A stretch of 64,000 bases of DNA from Siphonodentalium dalli (GCA_032622095.1 CP136063.1:89689980-89753979); one strand, 5' to 3'. Numbered from the stretch's first letter, positions 32,196 to 44,309 are shown. Numbers and translations are program-made. The notes: generated by a model from the sequence alone, not told the origin.

Positions 32196-32364
32196 TGGGA
32201 AAATTTTCATGATTTAGTCAGAAATATGGCTTGTTGTCATTCATCGGAAAGCTCTCACCGAGAGTTTTCCGATGAATGGCAGCAAGCCATATTTCCGACT
32301 AAATCATGAAAATTTCCCCATAATTCTGATGTGGTTTAGGGGTTGATTATTTAGGACATTACTG
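32196..32364. mobile_element. MITE-1, left end lost
   Basis: Left arm begins internally (AATTTTCATGATTTAGTCAG). The right arm is complete to TTTAGGACATTACTG and TA. Belongs with the diverged copy at 29330. Confidence 0.8.
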
Positions 32365-33457
32365 TATTGGGATTTATCAAACGCTCAGTTTTTATTTGGT
32401 AGACTGGACTGACCAAGCATGAACACATCACATAGCTGTTGCTTCACATGTCATGGTTGAAAGCTTTTCTTTATAGCTAGCCAGGCTTTTGAGGGTGCAG
32501 GCTGTAGCTGGCTAGGCATGCATAGTAGAAAGCTACAGCTGGTGGTCACTAAATATTTAGGGGTACCCCAAGTTTTATGTTAGTTCTTACAAAATGGATG
32601 CCTACAATTTTCCAGCACAAACTATATAACATTCTTTTAACAGTCTTGAAGCAGTATTGCTCTCTATTAAATTGTCAATCGAGTTTGGTTGAGGAATAAT
32701 CCATATATGTTGAGTTGTGGCTTGGAAACAATTTTCCCCAAAGTAACTTAGAATTTAGATGACAGTAATTTAAGTGAATTAGATTTAAACATAGAGTATT
32801 GTCTATAATTTCTTTGCTAACTAATCATAATAAAATAGCACACCTGGGTTGTAAGGTTAAATTGATTTGAAATGGCAATATTGTTGCAAAATTGCCTGGC
32901 TAAATTCAGGGTTTTTTCCCCAGACTGATTTCTTCTACCTAGACAAAATTACTGAAATGGCATCTTTTCATCAATTCTCACTGCAGATTATAGTCAGCCC
33001 TTATGCATCTCAATGTACATGTGTAAATGATTTTAGCTCCAAACTTCAATTCTTAATTCTTTCCTCCATACAATTATAGACCTCAGGATTTTTTTTCTAG
33101 GAAATTGGCAAGAGAGTAACCTACAGGGCTGTAAAGAATGCTCTCCCAAGCATGACTAAAGATATCATTAAATTAGATTATGTATATTTTCATTCATAGA
33201 TCTTATAACAAATCAATAGAAAATAGCAATATCTGTTGTAAAATTTCCATTCATTCGGAAATGGCAATATTGTTTAGAAATTGCACAGGTAAAATCAGTT
33301 TTCACCAAGATTAGTTATTGCCTAGATAATTGTTCTGACTTGTCCTGGCTCCCAGTATGTCTTTATTAAATCTGCTACCAACATTTGATGTGAAACATTG
33401 ATTAATGTGGCTTCTCCCTCATTCTGCTTGGGTTAGCATTGTCTTGGTCCAAATACA
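32365..33457. other. no gene seen
   Basis: Anonymous DNA about 1.1 kb long. Two related stretches begin GAAATGGCAATATTGTT (32870 and 33257), followed by similar text, suggesting an old ~390-bp tandem duplication. Confidence 0.4.
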
Positions 33458-33693
33458 TTTGGGGCCGATATTATCGGCCCTAAACCTACACAATAAGTCT
33501 GTTAAAGAATATAATAAAATATATTAAAATTGTAAAAAATTGTAAAAAAAAAAAAAAAAAAAAAAATTGTTAAGCCAATGCATTCTCTTATATATGCGAG
33601 GCGACCTATGGTCGACTCGCATATATAAGAGAATGCATTGGCACAGGGTATATGGGTTGATACAAAAATCGGACCTGGCACTCAAAGGGTTAA
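33458..33693. mobile_element. MITE-3 at the left edge of a satellite, left end lost
   Basis: Starts at GGGGCCGATATTATCGG. It has an internal TATATATGCGAGGCGAC hairpin and a complete right end GGCACTCAAAGGGTTAA. The TTAA at 33690-33693 matches the TTAAGAAGG that begins a satellite monomer, so insertion into the satellite followed by loss on the left is likely. Confidence 0.8.
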
Positions 33694-35440
33694 GAAGGAT
33701 TGGCATCACTTCCTAATGCTCCATGCACAATGTCATTATACCTCTAAAACCACATAATAACAACACATGTCTATATAAGTGATGCAATTAACTTCTTAAG
33801 AAATGCAGACCACTAAGCATTAAGCTGTCAACTCCATTCAAGAACAGATAGCTTCACTTCCTAATGCTTTATGCATGGTGTATTATAGACCAAGATGACA
33901 TTATACCTATAAACCCAGCTAATACCATAATTGTTTCTAAATAAGAGGTGAAATCTACTGCTCAGGAAATACACCACAAAAGCATGAAGCTGTCAATGAC
34001 CCCCAATAACATTATGGGTACCTCTAAAACCACATAGCAAAACACATCTATATAAGTGATGAATTTAACTTCTTAAGGAATGAGGATGGCAAATGAAAAG
34101 CAAAAAGCTGTCAAATTCATTCAAGAATGGTTAGCTTCACTTCCTAATGCTTTATGCACGGTGTAATATAGACCAAGATGACGTTACACCTATAAACCCA
34201 GGTAATACCATAATTATGTCTAAATGAGTGGTGAAATCAACTTCTCAAGGAATACACCACAAAAGCATGAAGTTGTCAAATCCATTTAAGAAGAGTTAAG
34301 TTCACATCCTAATGCTCCATGCATGGTGTAGTATTAACCCTGATGACATATTACACCTTTAAAACCACATAATAACAACACATGTCTATATAAGGGATGC
34401 AATTAACTTCTTGAGAAATGCCAACCACAAAGCATTAAGCTGTCAACTCCATTCAAGAACGGTTAGCTTCACTTCCTAATGCTTTATGCATGGTGAATTA
34501 TAGACCACGATGACATTATACCTATAAACCCAGCTAATACCATAATTGTTTCTAAATAAGTGGTGAAATCTACTGCTCAGGAAATACACCACAAAAAAGC
34601 ATGAAGCTGTCAAATCCATTTAAGAAGGGTTAAATTCAAGTCCTAATGCTCCATGCATGGTGTAGTATTGACATTATACCTCTAAAACCACATAAAAACA
34701 ACACATGTCTATATAAGGGATGCAATTAACTTAATAAGAAATGGAGACCACAAAGCATGAAGCTGTCAACTCCATTCAAGAATGGTTAGCTTCACTTCCT
34801 AATGCTTTATGCATTTCAAGATGAAATCTACTGCTCAAGGAATATACGTACACCACAAAAGCATGAAGTTGTCAAATCCATCTAAGAAGGGTTAACTTCA
34901 AGTCCTAATGCTCCATACATGGTGTAGTATTGACCCTGGTGACATTATACCTATAAAACCACATAATAACAAACACATGTCTATATAAGTGATGCAATTA
35001 AATTATTAAGAAATGGGGACCACAAAGTATGAAGCTGTCAACTCCATTCAAGAATGGTTAGCTTCACTTCCTAATGCTTTATGCATGGTGTATTATAGAC
35101 CACGATGACATTATACCTCTAAAACCATATAACACCACATGTCTGTTTAACCCTTTGAGTGCCAGGGGCCGATCTCATCGGCCCTAAACCTACACAATAA
35201 GTCTGTTAAAGAATATAATAAAATATATTAAAATTGTAAAAAATTGTAAAAAAAAAAAAATTGTTAGGCCAATGCATTCTCTTATATATGCGAGGCGACC
35301 TATGGTCGACTCGCATATATAAGAGAATGCATTGGCACAGGGTATATGGGTCGATACAAAAATCGGACCTGGCACTCAAAGGGTTAAGTGATGAAATTAA
35401 CTTCTTATGGAATGTGAACTATAAAAGCATGTAACTGTCA
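33694..35440. repeat. dimeric satellite (~165-bp A and B monomers)
   Basis: Monomer A (GGTTAGCTTCACTTCCTAATG) starts near 33849, 34135, 34465, 34788 and 35060. Monomer B (CCTAATGCTCCATGCA) is near 33712, 34316, 34649 and 34903. They alternate with a dimer period of about 323-330 bases. Both share GCATGAAGCTGTCAA and ACATTATACCTNTAAA. Some monomers are truncated, and the block at 35060 switches from A to B within one monomer. Confidence 0.88.
35157..35387. mobile_element. MITE-3 inserted in the satellite
   Basis: TTAACCCTTTGAGTGCCAGG at the left and GGCACTCAAAGGGTTAA at the right. Removing it and one TTAA rejoins satellite sequence (ACATGTCTGT + TTAAGTGATG, matching CTATATAAGTGATG of other monomers). 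Confidence 0.92.
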
Positions 35441-36289
35441 ACAATGCTGCTCTATATATTAAATATATGCTCTCATTCTACCCCTCATGACTGCATGAAG
35501 GGTTCACAAAGAAGACAGAGATCATACATACCAAGGAGTAAATATTAGTACGTGAATGGTTTTATAATTATATAATAGAAAGATGCCTCCGGTATAAGCA
35601 AAGCGGCATTGTACTTTCATGGTCCACATGCACCCCGTATAATCTAGAGTGTCAAGTAACTGAGCCTATACTCTTCGGAGCCAAATAAGCATACCTGTAT
35701 TGTTATTAAAGCCACTTGGCTGTTTTTGCTACAAAATAGACCTACTAATATACGCTTTGGATTTGTCCGCGGTATCGAAATAGGTAAATAAATACTTGAA
35801 CGACCTTTCGACAAGCATTAGTTGTCCCAGAGGGATGCATTGAAGTTATAACAAAAATACAACTTTGAACACGATGTTTGGATCCCAAACAAAAAACAGC
35901 CGTTTGCACGGCACGAACTGAATGGGTTAGTCTATTCCTGTTATGGTAGAAATAAAGATGGTCAGTAATTTTCAGAGCATATGAAGCTGTATATCAATTT
36001 TTTTTATATTTGTCAACCTACCTTATACATGTAGCTCCCTCAAAATTTGGAAGCTCAATAGAGCCATGTCCGCTTATATTTCGAAAATTGATTTGCTCTC
36101 AATGATGCTTATATGGGTTTGCATGCTTATTTTAAATTAGGAACAATCAGATCAGTATATCTGAAGGCTTATCAGAATATCAGAAGCTATTTTTCATGTC
36201 ATGCAAAGATAGTTATCCCCCTACCTTCTCCTGTGAAAAGAGAAACAACTATACTGAAATGAGTCGGACTGAGCAGAGGTTCCCATGGT
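35441..36289. other. no gene seen
   Basis: Anonymous sequence. Confidence 0.35.
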
Positions 36290-36400
36290 GATTATTATTT
36301 GCGTCTCGTGTATATATATATCGTGTATATATTAAAGAGAATGTACTGGCACAGGTTGATAAATGCTGTACCAGCATAGCTCCAGTCATGAAAGGGCAAC
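36290..36400. mobile_element. MITE-3 fragment
   Basis: GTGTATATATATATCGTG-like hairpin remains, then AGAGAATGTACTGGCACAGG, GCTGTACCAGC and GTCATGAAAGGG, as at MITE-3 right ends. Confidence 0.55.
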
Positions 36401-36479
36401 ATGGCAGGGGGCATGCAGATGCTCCAGACCCCTTTGCCTTTGCAGACACCTGCGCAAATACCTAATCTACATTGGGAAA

Positions 36480-36965
36480 TGTGCCCTTCTGAAGGTTAAG
36501 CCCCCAAACCCACCCCCTAATTATAAACAAATCCCCCACCCTCTGATTATAAACAAATCCCCCACCCCTAATTATAAACAAATGCCCTACCCCTAATTAT
36601 AAACAAATTCCCCACCCCTAATTATTAACAAATCACCCACCCCTAATTATTAACAAATCACCCCACCTCAACCCCTAATTATTAAGAAATACCTGACACC
36701 TAATTATTAACAAATCACCCCATCCCACCCGTAATTATTAACAAATTCCACCAACTCACCCCCAAATTATTAACAAATCCCACCCACCCCAACCCCTAAA
36801 TATTAAAAAATCCCTGACCCCTAATTATTAACAAATCACTCCACCCCACCCGTAATTATTAAAAAATTCCCCCACCCCAGCCCACCCCAAATTATTAACA
36901 AATGCCCCACCCCTAATTATTAAAAAATCCCCCACCCCTAATTATTAACAAATCCCCACTGCCCC
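36480..36965. repeat. minisatellite, CCCCACCCCTAATTATTAACAAAT type
   Basis: About 20 imperfect copies of a 21-25-base unit combining a C-rich half and AATTATxAACAAAT. Some units are extended by CAACTCACC-like inserts. Strong strand asymmetry (C on plus). Confidence 0.9.
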
Positions 36966-37307
36966 TCAGTGCTTCCACTACTCATGCAGATTATATTAAA
37001 AGAGACAAATGTGTAAGAACTTGTCTCACCCTTCAATAATGAACTATGAGATGCACTCAGGGTTTCAGATTAATACTATGAAAAAAATCTCATGTGTCTT
37101 TCATGGAACCTACTTTATATTATTTCATTGCGGACTTCTCACAAATAACTGACGACAAAAAATGATCTGTCAGTTGTGATGAATAATGACATTTTATAAA
37201 CATAAAATATGTTGCTATAATTGCAACTAAAGGTCTGTAAGCCTAAACAGGGGGTGCCAGAGCATGGGGGCACATGCCAAGCTGCCCTCCCCAGAATGGC
37301 AAGATAT
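36966..37307. other. no gene seen
   Basis: Anonymous spacer. Confidence 0.35.
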
Positions 37308-37477
37308 CAGTAACGCCCTAAGTAATCGACTCCTTAACCACAGCAGAATTATGGGTAACTTTTCAGGATTTAGTCGGAAATATGACTTGTTGCCATATTT
37401 CCGACCAAATCCTGAAAAGTTACCCATAATTCTTCTGTGGTTAAGGAGTTGATTATTTATTATTTAGAGCATTACTG
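37308..37477. mobile_element. MITE-1, centre deleted
   Basis: CAGTAACGCCCTAAGTAATCG to TTTAGAGCATTACTG, TA. The arms meet at GACTTGTTGCCATATTTCC without the usual GAAAGCTCTC centre. Confidence 0.82.
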
Positions 37478-37589
37478 TAGTTACCAGGGGGGGGTATAAA
37501 ATATTTGATATGAATCGAAGACCCCTGTCTGGAAATACCTCTATCGATTAATATTGGTTATATTTCGAAAGTTGTGCCCCCCCCCCCCC

Positions 37590-37825
37590 CCCCACTGAAA
37601 CTAAATGCAGGTTTGAAATATGTCACTTTAAAAATTACAACTGAAGGTGTGTAACATTAAATGGAGGTTTGAAACATGTCACTTTAAAAATTACAACTGA
37701 AGGTGTGTAACATTAAATGCAAGTTTGAAACATGTCACTTTAAAAATTACAACTGAAGGTGTGTAACATTAAATGGAGGTTTGAAACATATGTCACAATA
37801 CAATTTGCAACTGAAGGTCTCTAAC
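37590..37825. repeat. 59-bp minisatellite, four copies
   Basis: The unit contains GTTTGAAACATGTCACTTTA, AAAATTACAACTGAAGGTG and TGTAACATTAAATG. Units 1-3 are nearly identical and the fourth is diverged. A poly-C run (37578-37593) lies just before it. Confidence 0.9.
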
Positions 37826-37883
37826 ACTAAACATATCCTATATTATCTGGAAAACAAAATATTGAGCAATATTCTATAATGTA

Positions 37884-38096
37884 CAGTAATGCTCTAAGTA
37901 ATCGACTCCTTAACCACAGCAGAATTATAGGTAACTTTTCAGGATTTAGTCGGAAATATGGCTTGTTGTCATTCATCGGAAAGCTCTCGGGGAGAGCTTT
38001 CTGATGAATTTCAACAAGCCATATTTCCGACTAAATCCTGAAAAGTTACCCATAATTCTGCTGCGGTTAAGGAGTCGATTACTTAGAGCATTACGG
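37884..38096. mobile_element. MITE-1, near-perfect palindrome
   Basis: CAGTAATGCTCTAAGTAATCG to GATTACTTAGAGCATTACGG with TA flanks, GGG loop, few arm mismatches. It carries matched AAGTAATC/GATTACTT variants in both arms. Confidence 0.9.
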
Positions 38097-38999
38097 TAGG
38101 CCCTTACTAACCTCTAAAAGAGACTTTGGCAAGGCGATCATTCTTTCCTCTTAAGTTCTCCACATACTTCAGATGAAGCACAAGTGCCATGATAAGTCCA
38201 GAAAGGCTGTCACCTGTAAGCCGCTGTATAAATATTTACACCATCAGTAATGTCCCTGTGCCATATTCCATGTCACTGTAAACTTCTCGCAGCACACGTC
38301 TAGGAAATAATTTCCAGATGATAGAATCACGCGTTATTAAAATTCAGCATAGAGAATAAGCACCAAGAATCTAGAGAGAGAGAGCCTTATACAGGCGTGA
38401 ATTAACGTTGTTGGACTCACAGTTGGCTACACAATCACTGAATGGTTGGTGTCCTGTGCGAGACACAGTAGATGCATACTTATACACACACAATCCGAGG
38501 TATTGATCGATTAAACAAGACTGTTGCTGCTGCTCGCCCTCTTGGGGATAATTTTCCTTCACACATTTCACAGATCCACACTCGCTCTTCATATTGTTCA
38601 TAATTGAAGGAATGAATAAAAAATTAACCCATTTCGCTACATTTAATTTGTATATTGGCAGTCTCTCAATAAACTGTTATAGAATAGCGATAAGTTAAAG
38701 GTGCTTTTATGTTCAGGACTTGTTATTTTTTGGTAAAGACTAGATTAATTTTTTGTCTAAAATTTAGAATTTTACAAGGTCAATCTCAAAAAATATTTAG
38801 AATACTGGTACAAGTATATAAAATCCTGTCAGTGTACCAGACAACTATAGTTACAAAGTCATTATCGTTTGAAGTACTTTGGCCATTTTTGTTCAGGCTT
38901 TTGTAAATGAATTACCAAATCAAGATAATACCAAACGATTGGAGATACAAAATTTCCATAAGTTGTACCGATTTTCATGATTCCAGGGCCACCCTTAAA
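38097..38999. other. no gene seen
   Basis: Anonymous. A 76-residue minus-strand open stretch (38371-38601) has a QQQQ run but no recognised domain. Confidence 0.35.
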
Positions 39000-39866
39000 C
39001 AGGGGCGGATCCAGGAAATTTTAAAAGGGGGGGCGCCATATATAGGAATATAGGCATATATGATGCGTAGCATCATCCGAGCCGTGAAGTTGTGAGCGGG
39101 GGAGAACATGAGAACCCGGGAACTTTTTTGGATACTACACTACTGAGTATGCACACATAAAACACAAATCTCAGTTACGCGGATCAATCGATGTTACTAC
39201 ACCAGGACTAGGTATATCACATGAGTGGGCAGCATAATTACGGTATGCTGTATGGAGAGTCGTACAGTGCATGGTAGCAGATTAAAGCTCCTGTGTTTTC
39301 ACCCCAGTTATATGTCCTCATAATATATTGGAAACTTCTGTACTATCGAATGGTCGGACTATACGTTGTGTTGGCTTATCCCAAAGTGTAGCAGTCTCGT
39401 TTCTTTTGCTACATGTATATATAGATGGAATAGACATTTGACACCACAGTTAGCATTGCTATATCTATATTTATAGAAAAACTTTGGACACCTAAAACTT
39501 GGCGCCGGGCCAGATATTTTCCGACGCCCCGTCGCGGCCCTGAAACAAATTGTCAACAGTATATTATTTTGCTCTGCATAGTGAAAATAGTCCGCGCAGA
39601 GCGCGTCCACATCGCGGTATGTTGGATTCACCCTTGCATGGATTTACATCTATTCACAGTTAAAATACTTCTACGTTTGAGTCAGATTAATGTAAAACAT
39701 GTAAACTGTTGTATATATAAGCATGTAAGTTAGCAATATTAAGGGCAGACACTTCGGGCGCTCGGTGACAATTGGCGCCCGCGGACACGTCGCAAAAATT
39801 CCTTGCTCTGGCGAAAATAGGGGGGGGGGCGCGCGCCGAGGGCGCCGGATGGTAGAACCGCCCCTG
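39000..39866. mobile_element. hAT-like non-autonomous element
   Basis: CAGGGGCGGATCC at the left and GGTAGAACCGCCCCTG at the right share the inverted CAGGGGCGG. CCTTAAA abuts both ends (38993-38999, 39867-39873), a 7-bp match where hAT elements give 8. G-rich inner edges (GGGGGGGCGCC / GGCGCCGG). No transposase recognised in ~870 bp. Confidence 0.7.
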
Positions 39867-40260
39867 CCTTAAAGACATATTATGTACTCGTTTGAGTGCG
39901 TGAAACTGATCAGTTAGAACTCTGACGCTATGCCAAACTGGGGAATGTAGCTTTCTACAAACATCGCCGAAATTTCATAGAAATCGACTGTACCACTTCA
40001 TAGAACATAATCGTCTGAACTTCGCGCATTTGTAAATATTTACATCATGATTCGGGAAGCCACTATCTGCGATAAACTAACACAAATGATTTTGTCATCG
40101 AGAATCATTGCATTTAATTAATATATAAGAATGGTGGTGTGTGTGTGTTGCCAAATTTGGATTTTTTTTGGATTTGAGCGAGATTATTCTCCATTTCTAT
40201 TTCATCACCCGACTGGAGTGTTTCACATCACTTTAATACATCTTGTGTTTTCACTCTCCT
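39867..40260. repeat. dispersed ~380-bp repeat, copy 2
   Basis: CCTTAAAGACATATTATGTAC onward aligns with 22775-23150. The hAT-like element at 39000-39866 sits at its left edge. Confidence 0.75.
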
Positions 40261-41014
40261 GACCCATATTTTTGGAATGGATAGGTAGGTAGTTAAAAAT
40301 AAAAATTATTCATAAACCAAATGTGGAGAAGCATTCTTTCAGGAATAAGTTGTTAATTGCCAAATATCTTGTCAGAACGTAATAACTTAAATCAAAGTTA
40401 ATAATTTGTTATAAATTTAATTTATGGCTGCAGCCATAAATTAAATTACGAATTTCCGTGTACAAGGCATAATCAAATTAATTCATGAATAGTGGATTGG
40501 ACAACGTGTGGCACACATGATCGTGTAAAAAATATATTGATATGGGACATAAACTCAAGCCACTCACTGACAAGTTACTACACAACAACTTAAATGAGTA
40601 TATGGGACTAGTATGCATATAATATAACATTTATATAATACATTTGCTTGAAAACTGTACAAAAATTACTCGATAACGACAATTTGCATTTTCGTATTCC
40701 GGCTAATCTTCCATCCATAACATTACTTCGTATTCAACATTCTTTCAAATAATGGAAATCTGTTTACCTTATTCTACGAGTCAGAGATTATAGAAACCAA
40801 CAACAACATCTGAGTACAGTATCCCTTTAATAATATAATGACTCCACTGTTTTATTTGATTAAAACAATGTATTATATAATTGGTTTTATTTTTTTATTA
40901 AAACAATGTATTATATAATTGGTTTTATTTTATGGAACACCATTCCCTTATTAATTAGCACAGAGAGGAAGGACTACATGTATTTGGAATTCTTCTGAAG
41001 TTTGACTTACTTTG
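40261..41014. other. no gene seen; short palindrome and small duplication
   Basis: A perfect 34-base palindrome centred on GGCTG|CAGCC lies at 40414-40447. A 35-base direct duplication (AAAACAATGTATTATATAAT) lies near 40860-40930. No gene. Confidence 0.5.
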
Positions 41015-41285
41015 ATCTAGTCTGGTTAAGTTACATAGATCATGCCATTAATCTCTAATCTGGCTAACACCTCGTAGAGATCAGTCAGCAGCATAGGAGA
41101 TCTAGTCCTCGTCATTTGCATTCAATACTTCCAAACACAGTTCCTTTGAATGACTGTTTGTTAAATAAAACAAAATTAGATTTTAATCAAAACCCGCTGC
41201 TGCTAAAAAAAAAATACTGAAAAATGAGACGAAACAATATTTTAATTATGGACCAGATTACCGTTTTTATGACACCTCTCTAGTA
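41015..41285. repeat. fragment of the 42-kb foldback family plus spacer
   Basis: TAGTCTGGTTAAGTTACATAG, CATGCCATTAATCT and CTGGCTAACACC (about 41020-41085) match the outer arms of the foldback at 41845-42352. The rest is anonymous. Confidence 0.6.
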
Positions 41286-41417
41286 CAGTAATGACCTAAC
41301 TAATCGACTCCTTAACCACAGCAGAATTATGGGTGATTTTTCAGGATTTAGTCGGAAATATGGCATGTTGCCATTCATCGGAAAGTTTCCGATGAATGGC
41401 AACAAGCCATATTTCCG
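41286..41417. mobile_element. MITE-1, truncated at right
   Basis: CAGTAATGACCTAACTAATCG through the centre (GGAAAGTTTCC) to AAGCCATATTTCCG, where it abuts a MITE-2. Confidence 0.8.
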
Positions 41418-41419
41418 TT

Positions 41420-41789
41420 CAGAATGTTAATTTGAGACTATAGGTACTTCCCAGAAGATGAGGTCTAAGCAGAATGAGGTCCCCAGAGGGTGAATTTGGT
41501 GATGCTATCCCAGTTAAAGTTGGTGATGTTCACCCATTAGTCACCTCGATTATGCATTTTATCATCTGCAAAATAGGGGATATAGAAACTTCCCAGAAGG
41601 GACAAAATAACTAAAAACAATGTTAGTTTGAGATTATAGATACTTCCCAAAACATAGGTCTAAGCAGAATGAGGTCCCCAGAGGGTGAATTTGTGATGAT
41701 AGCCTAGCCCACTGTGTGGGATAGCGTCACTAAATTCACCCTCTGGGGACCTTATTCTGCAAACGACAGACACCCTATTTGCAGACTTG
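41420..41789. mobile_element. MITE-2, left part missing
   Basis: Begins within the middle segment (GTTAATTTGAGACTATAGG, CTTCCCAGAAGATGAGG). It has two GAGGTCCCCAGAGGGTGAAT hairpin blocks, one truncated, and ends CCTATTTGCAGACTTG. Confidence 0.75.
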
Positions 41790-41844
41790 TACCCATTCTT
41801 AACAAGAGCTCAGCCATAGAGGTCTGTCTCATGGCATCTAGTCT

Positions 41845-42352
41845 GGTAGTTACATAGATCATACCATTAATCTATAATCTGGCTAACACCTGTAGAGATA
41901 TTATTCCATCAAACCTGGGAACTTTTTGAAGTTTTAACAGGGAACCTTATAAAGTCGAAAACATAATGCAGGGAATATATTTCTTAGTTGTTATCTTTTC
42001 CTTAATAATGTACTTCACTGTAGGCAAATGTCCCAACTCAAAATTTCATTGACTTTTGTGAGCCGTTATCCCAATAAACATCAAATTAATTAATAAAAGA
42101 AATATCGCTCACAAATTCACTTAAATCGTGAAATTTTGAGTTGGGACCTTCACCTACAGTGAAGAACATTATTAAGAAACAGATAAAATTAAGAAATATA
42201 TTCCCCGTGTTATTTTTTCTGACTTTATAAGGTTCCCTTTCAAATCTTCAAAAAGTTCCTAGGTTTTGTACTGGTGGAATATGATCTCTACAGGTGTTAG
42301 CCAGAGTAGAAATTCATGGCATGATCTAGTAGTTACATACCGGTAGCAGAAG
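41845..42352. repeat. long foldback element, arms ~210 bp
   Basis: Left arm (about 41845-42052) and right arm (42129-42352) are inverted copies. Examples are CTGGCTAACACCTGTAGAGA with CTCTACAGGTGTTAGCCAG, and GTCCCAACTCAAAATTTCA with TGAAATTTTGAGTTGGGAC. The loop is ~75 bases. A related arm fragment lies at 41020-41085. Confidence 0.85.
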
Positions 42353-42830
42353 CATTGTTCCTCAGCACCCAGGCACACTCAACTATAAAATTATATCATA
42401 ATGCTGCGAGGTGATCCACATTTCTTCATCTCTTAAACCATGGGTTTGAGGTGTTACCTGTGAATAGAGAAGACACCAGTTAAATCCCAGTGACAGTTTT
42501 AACCCTTTCTATACTAAATACTCATCGATGAGTAGTTACCTCAGGAAAGGTTCTGATTAATAAGTTCAACAAACAACCATACTTATTATATTAACATTTC
42601 CCTCCTTGTGCACTTTTTTTAGAAGACTCCAGGCAGTGACTTCCAAGGTCCTATTCTTTACTCCATGCTGGAACATATGTCCCAAGTCTTAGACTATGAA
42701 CGTGTGTCATCACGCAGAGGAAGACAATATGTAATTCAGTCATATGAATACATTTGTTAGTTTAGAAACGAAATACGAAGTCGTATATGTACAAATTTAT
42801 CACCTTAAAAATAAACAAGTCCTGTGAAAC
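42353..42830. mobile_element. MITE-4 fragment in anonymous DNA
   Basis: TTAACCCTTTCTATACTAAA at 42500, then ATGAGTAGTTACC and TAATAAGTTCAACAAACAA to about 42612. The remainder is unassigned. Confidence 0.5.
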
Positions 42831-43161
42831 ATTTATTCTCTTCGCTGCTAAATGACGTTATGCGTCCTGTGCTGGGCTGGGCTGGGCATGCAGTGGGAAA
42901 ATATAATGGGAATATCACAAGAACCATAAAACTGACTCAGTTGAAAGGCTATTATCGTTCACAATCGTGGAACATCATACATTGTTTGAAACATCGAGAT
43001 ACAGTTATTCCGATGGACCAATCTCTGAGTTCCAGTTATGTATAATGGCCTATACTGCTAGTTTGCTGAAGTAGGTCCGTAGTACCTACGAACCATATAG
43101 CACAGGGATGTGCACTTTTATGTCCATAATAGTTAGGACGTCATAGCAGCGAAGAGGTTAA
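42831..43161. mobile_element. MITE-5 (CCTCTTCGCTGCT ends)
   Basis: Left TTTATTCTCTTCGCTGCTAA, right TAGCAGCGAAGAGGTTAA. The inner sequence aligns with 45134-45375 plus 47262-47294. It supplies the uninterrupted version of the site hit by Helitron array 2 (around CCATAATAGTTAGG, 43123-43137). Confidence 0.75.
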
Positions 43162-43260
43162 TTCAAATACAATGAATACAAATGAATTTTCAAGAGAATT
43201 TGGTCTTGTTCGGTTGGTAGGGTTGAACTGTTAAACTTGAAGCTGAACTTGCTGCATCCT

Positions 43261-43327
43261 GCTATCACCCCCCCCCCCCCCCACCTATCACCCCCCCCCC
43301 CCCCCACCTATCACCCCCCCCCCCACA
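43261..43327 (+). repeat. poly-C tract with CACCTATCA spacers
   Basis: Three runs of 9-17 C separated by ACCTATCA. A simple repeat. Confidence 0.9.
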
Positions 43328-43391
43328 TACAAAGGTCTTCTAGCACTACAATGGATACATCACAGGAACACTAATCAGGATGTACTGCATG

Positions 43392-43531
43392 TATGGCTTG
43401 TTTCCATTCATCGGAAAGCTCTCATTGAGAGCTTTCCGATGAATGGCAACAAGCCATATTTCTGTCTAAATCCTGAAAAGTTACCCATAATTCTGCTGTG
43501 TATAAGGAGTCGATTATTTAGGGCATTACTG
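43392..43531. mobile_element. MITE-1, left end lost
   Basis: Starts inside the left arm (TATGGCTTGTTTCCATTC), has an intact centre, and ends GGGCATTACTG directly joined to another MITE-1 arm. Confidence 0.8.
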
Positions 43532-44080
43532 AATTATGGGTAACTTTTCAGGATTTAGTCAGAAATATGGCTTGTTGCCATTCATCGGAAAGCTCAGTGA
43601 GAGCTTTCCAATGAATGGCAACAGGGGCGCCGGAAGAGGGGGGCAGATGGGGCAGCTGACCCCCCCTGCCCTTGACCAAGGGGGGCGAGTGGGGGCAGGA
43701 CTTGCCCTTTTTCTGGGGACAGAAAATGCTTTTTGTGTGTTTAATCTCGTGTTTTTATAGCAAAATGTGACTTTTTTGGTCCAAATACCACCAATTTCAC
43801 AAGGAATATTAATTTTTTGTCAATTTTATCACAAAACTGCCATAAAAACCGACAAATACCATTAAAATAGGGATTTTTGCCACAATGAATTTATGGTTAT
43901 TTTCCCGAGTTTGCGGAGAAAATGCCCTTTTTTGCGGAAGTGCCCTTTTTGTAGGCTCTGCCCCCCCCCCCCTGCCCTTGGATGCTTCCCTGAATGGCAA
44001 CAAGCCATATTTCCGACTAAATCCTGAAAAGTTACCCATAATTCTGCTGTGGTTAAGGGGTTGATTATTTAGAGCATTTG
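43532..44080. mobile_element. MITE-1 split by a hAT element
   Basis: Left arm from AATTATGGGTAACTTTTCAG, interrupted at AATGGCAA by the hAT at 43622-43992. It resumes AATGGCAACAAGCC and runs to AGAGCATTTG, a decayed right end. Confidence 0.82.
43622..43992. mobile_element. hAT-like 371-bp element, copy 1
   Basis: Begins CAGGGGCGCCGGAAG. The right end is shortened to CTTCCCTG by loss of GGCGCCC. Perfect 8-bp duplication AATGGCAA on both sides (43614-43621, 43993-44000). Nearly identical inside to 50173-50543, so it is young. Confidence 0.88.
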
Positions 44081-44309
44081 TATGGTAGTACAACAGAACT
44101 CATCTGTTAAATTAACAGAAGATGCTTGTAAAACTGTAAAGATTACATTATACATGATCCAGTCTATCAAAAGTACTGTATGTATGGTAGTACAACATAC
44201 CTCATTTGGACTTATAAGCTAACTGTCTGCTCATCACAATATGAAGATGACATAAAATTAAAAGTATAGACACCAGTTTAGCATCCCTTTAGTCCCACTA
44301 GACTGCATA
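44081..44309. repeat. direct duplication, copy 1 (~230 bp)
   Basis: From CATTTGTATGGTAGTACAAC to TTAGTCCCACTAGACTGCAT. Repeated at 44506-44735 across a MITE-1. A third partial relative lies at 48062-48150. Confidence 0.85.
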
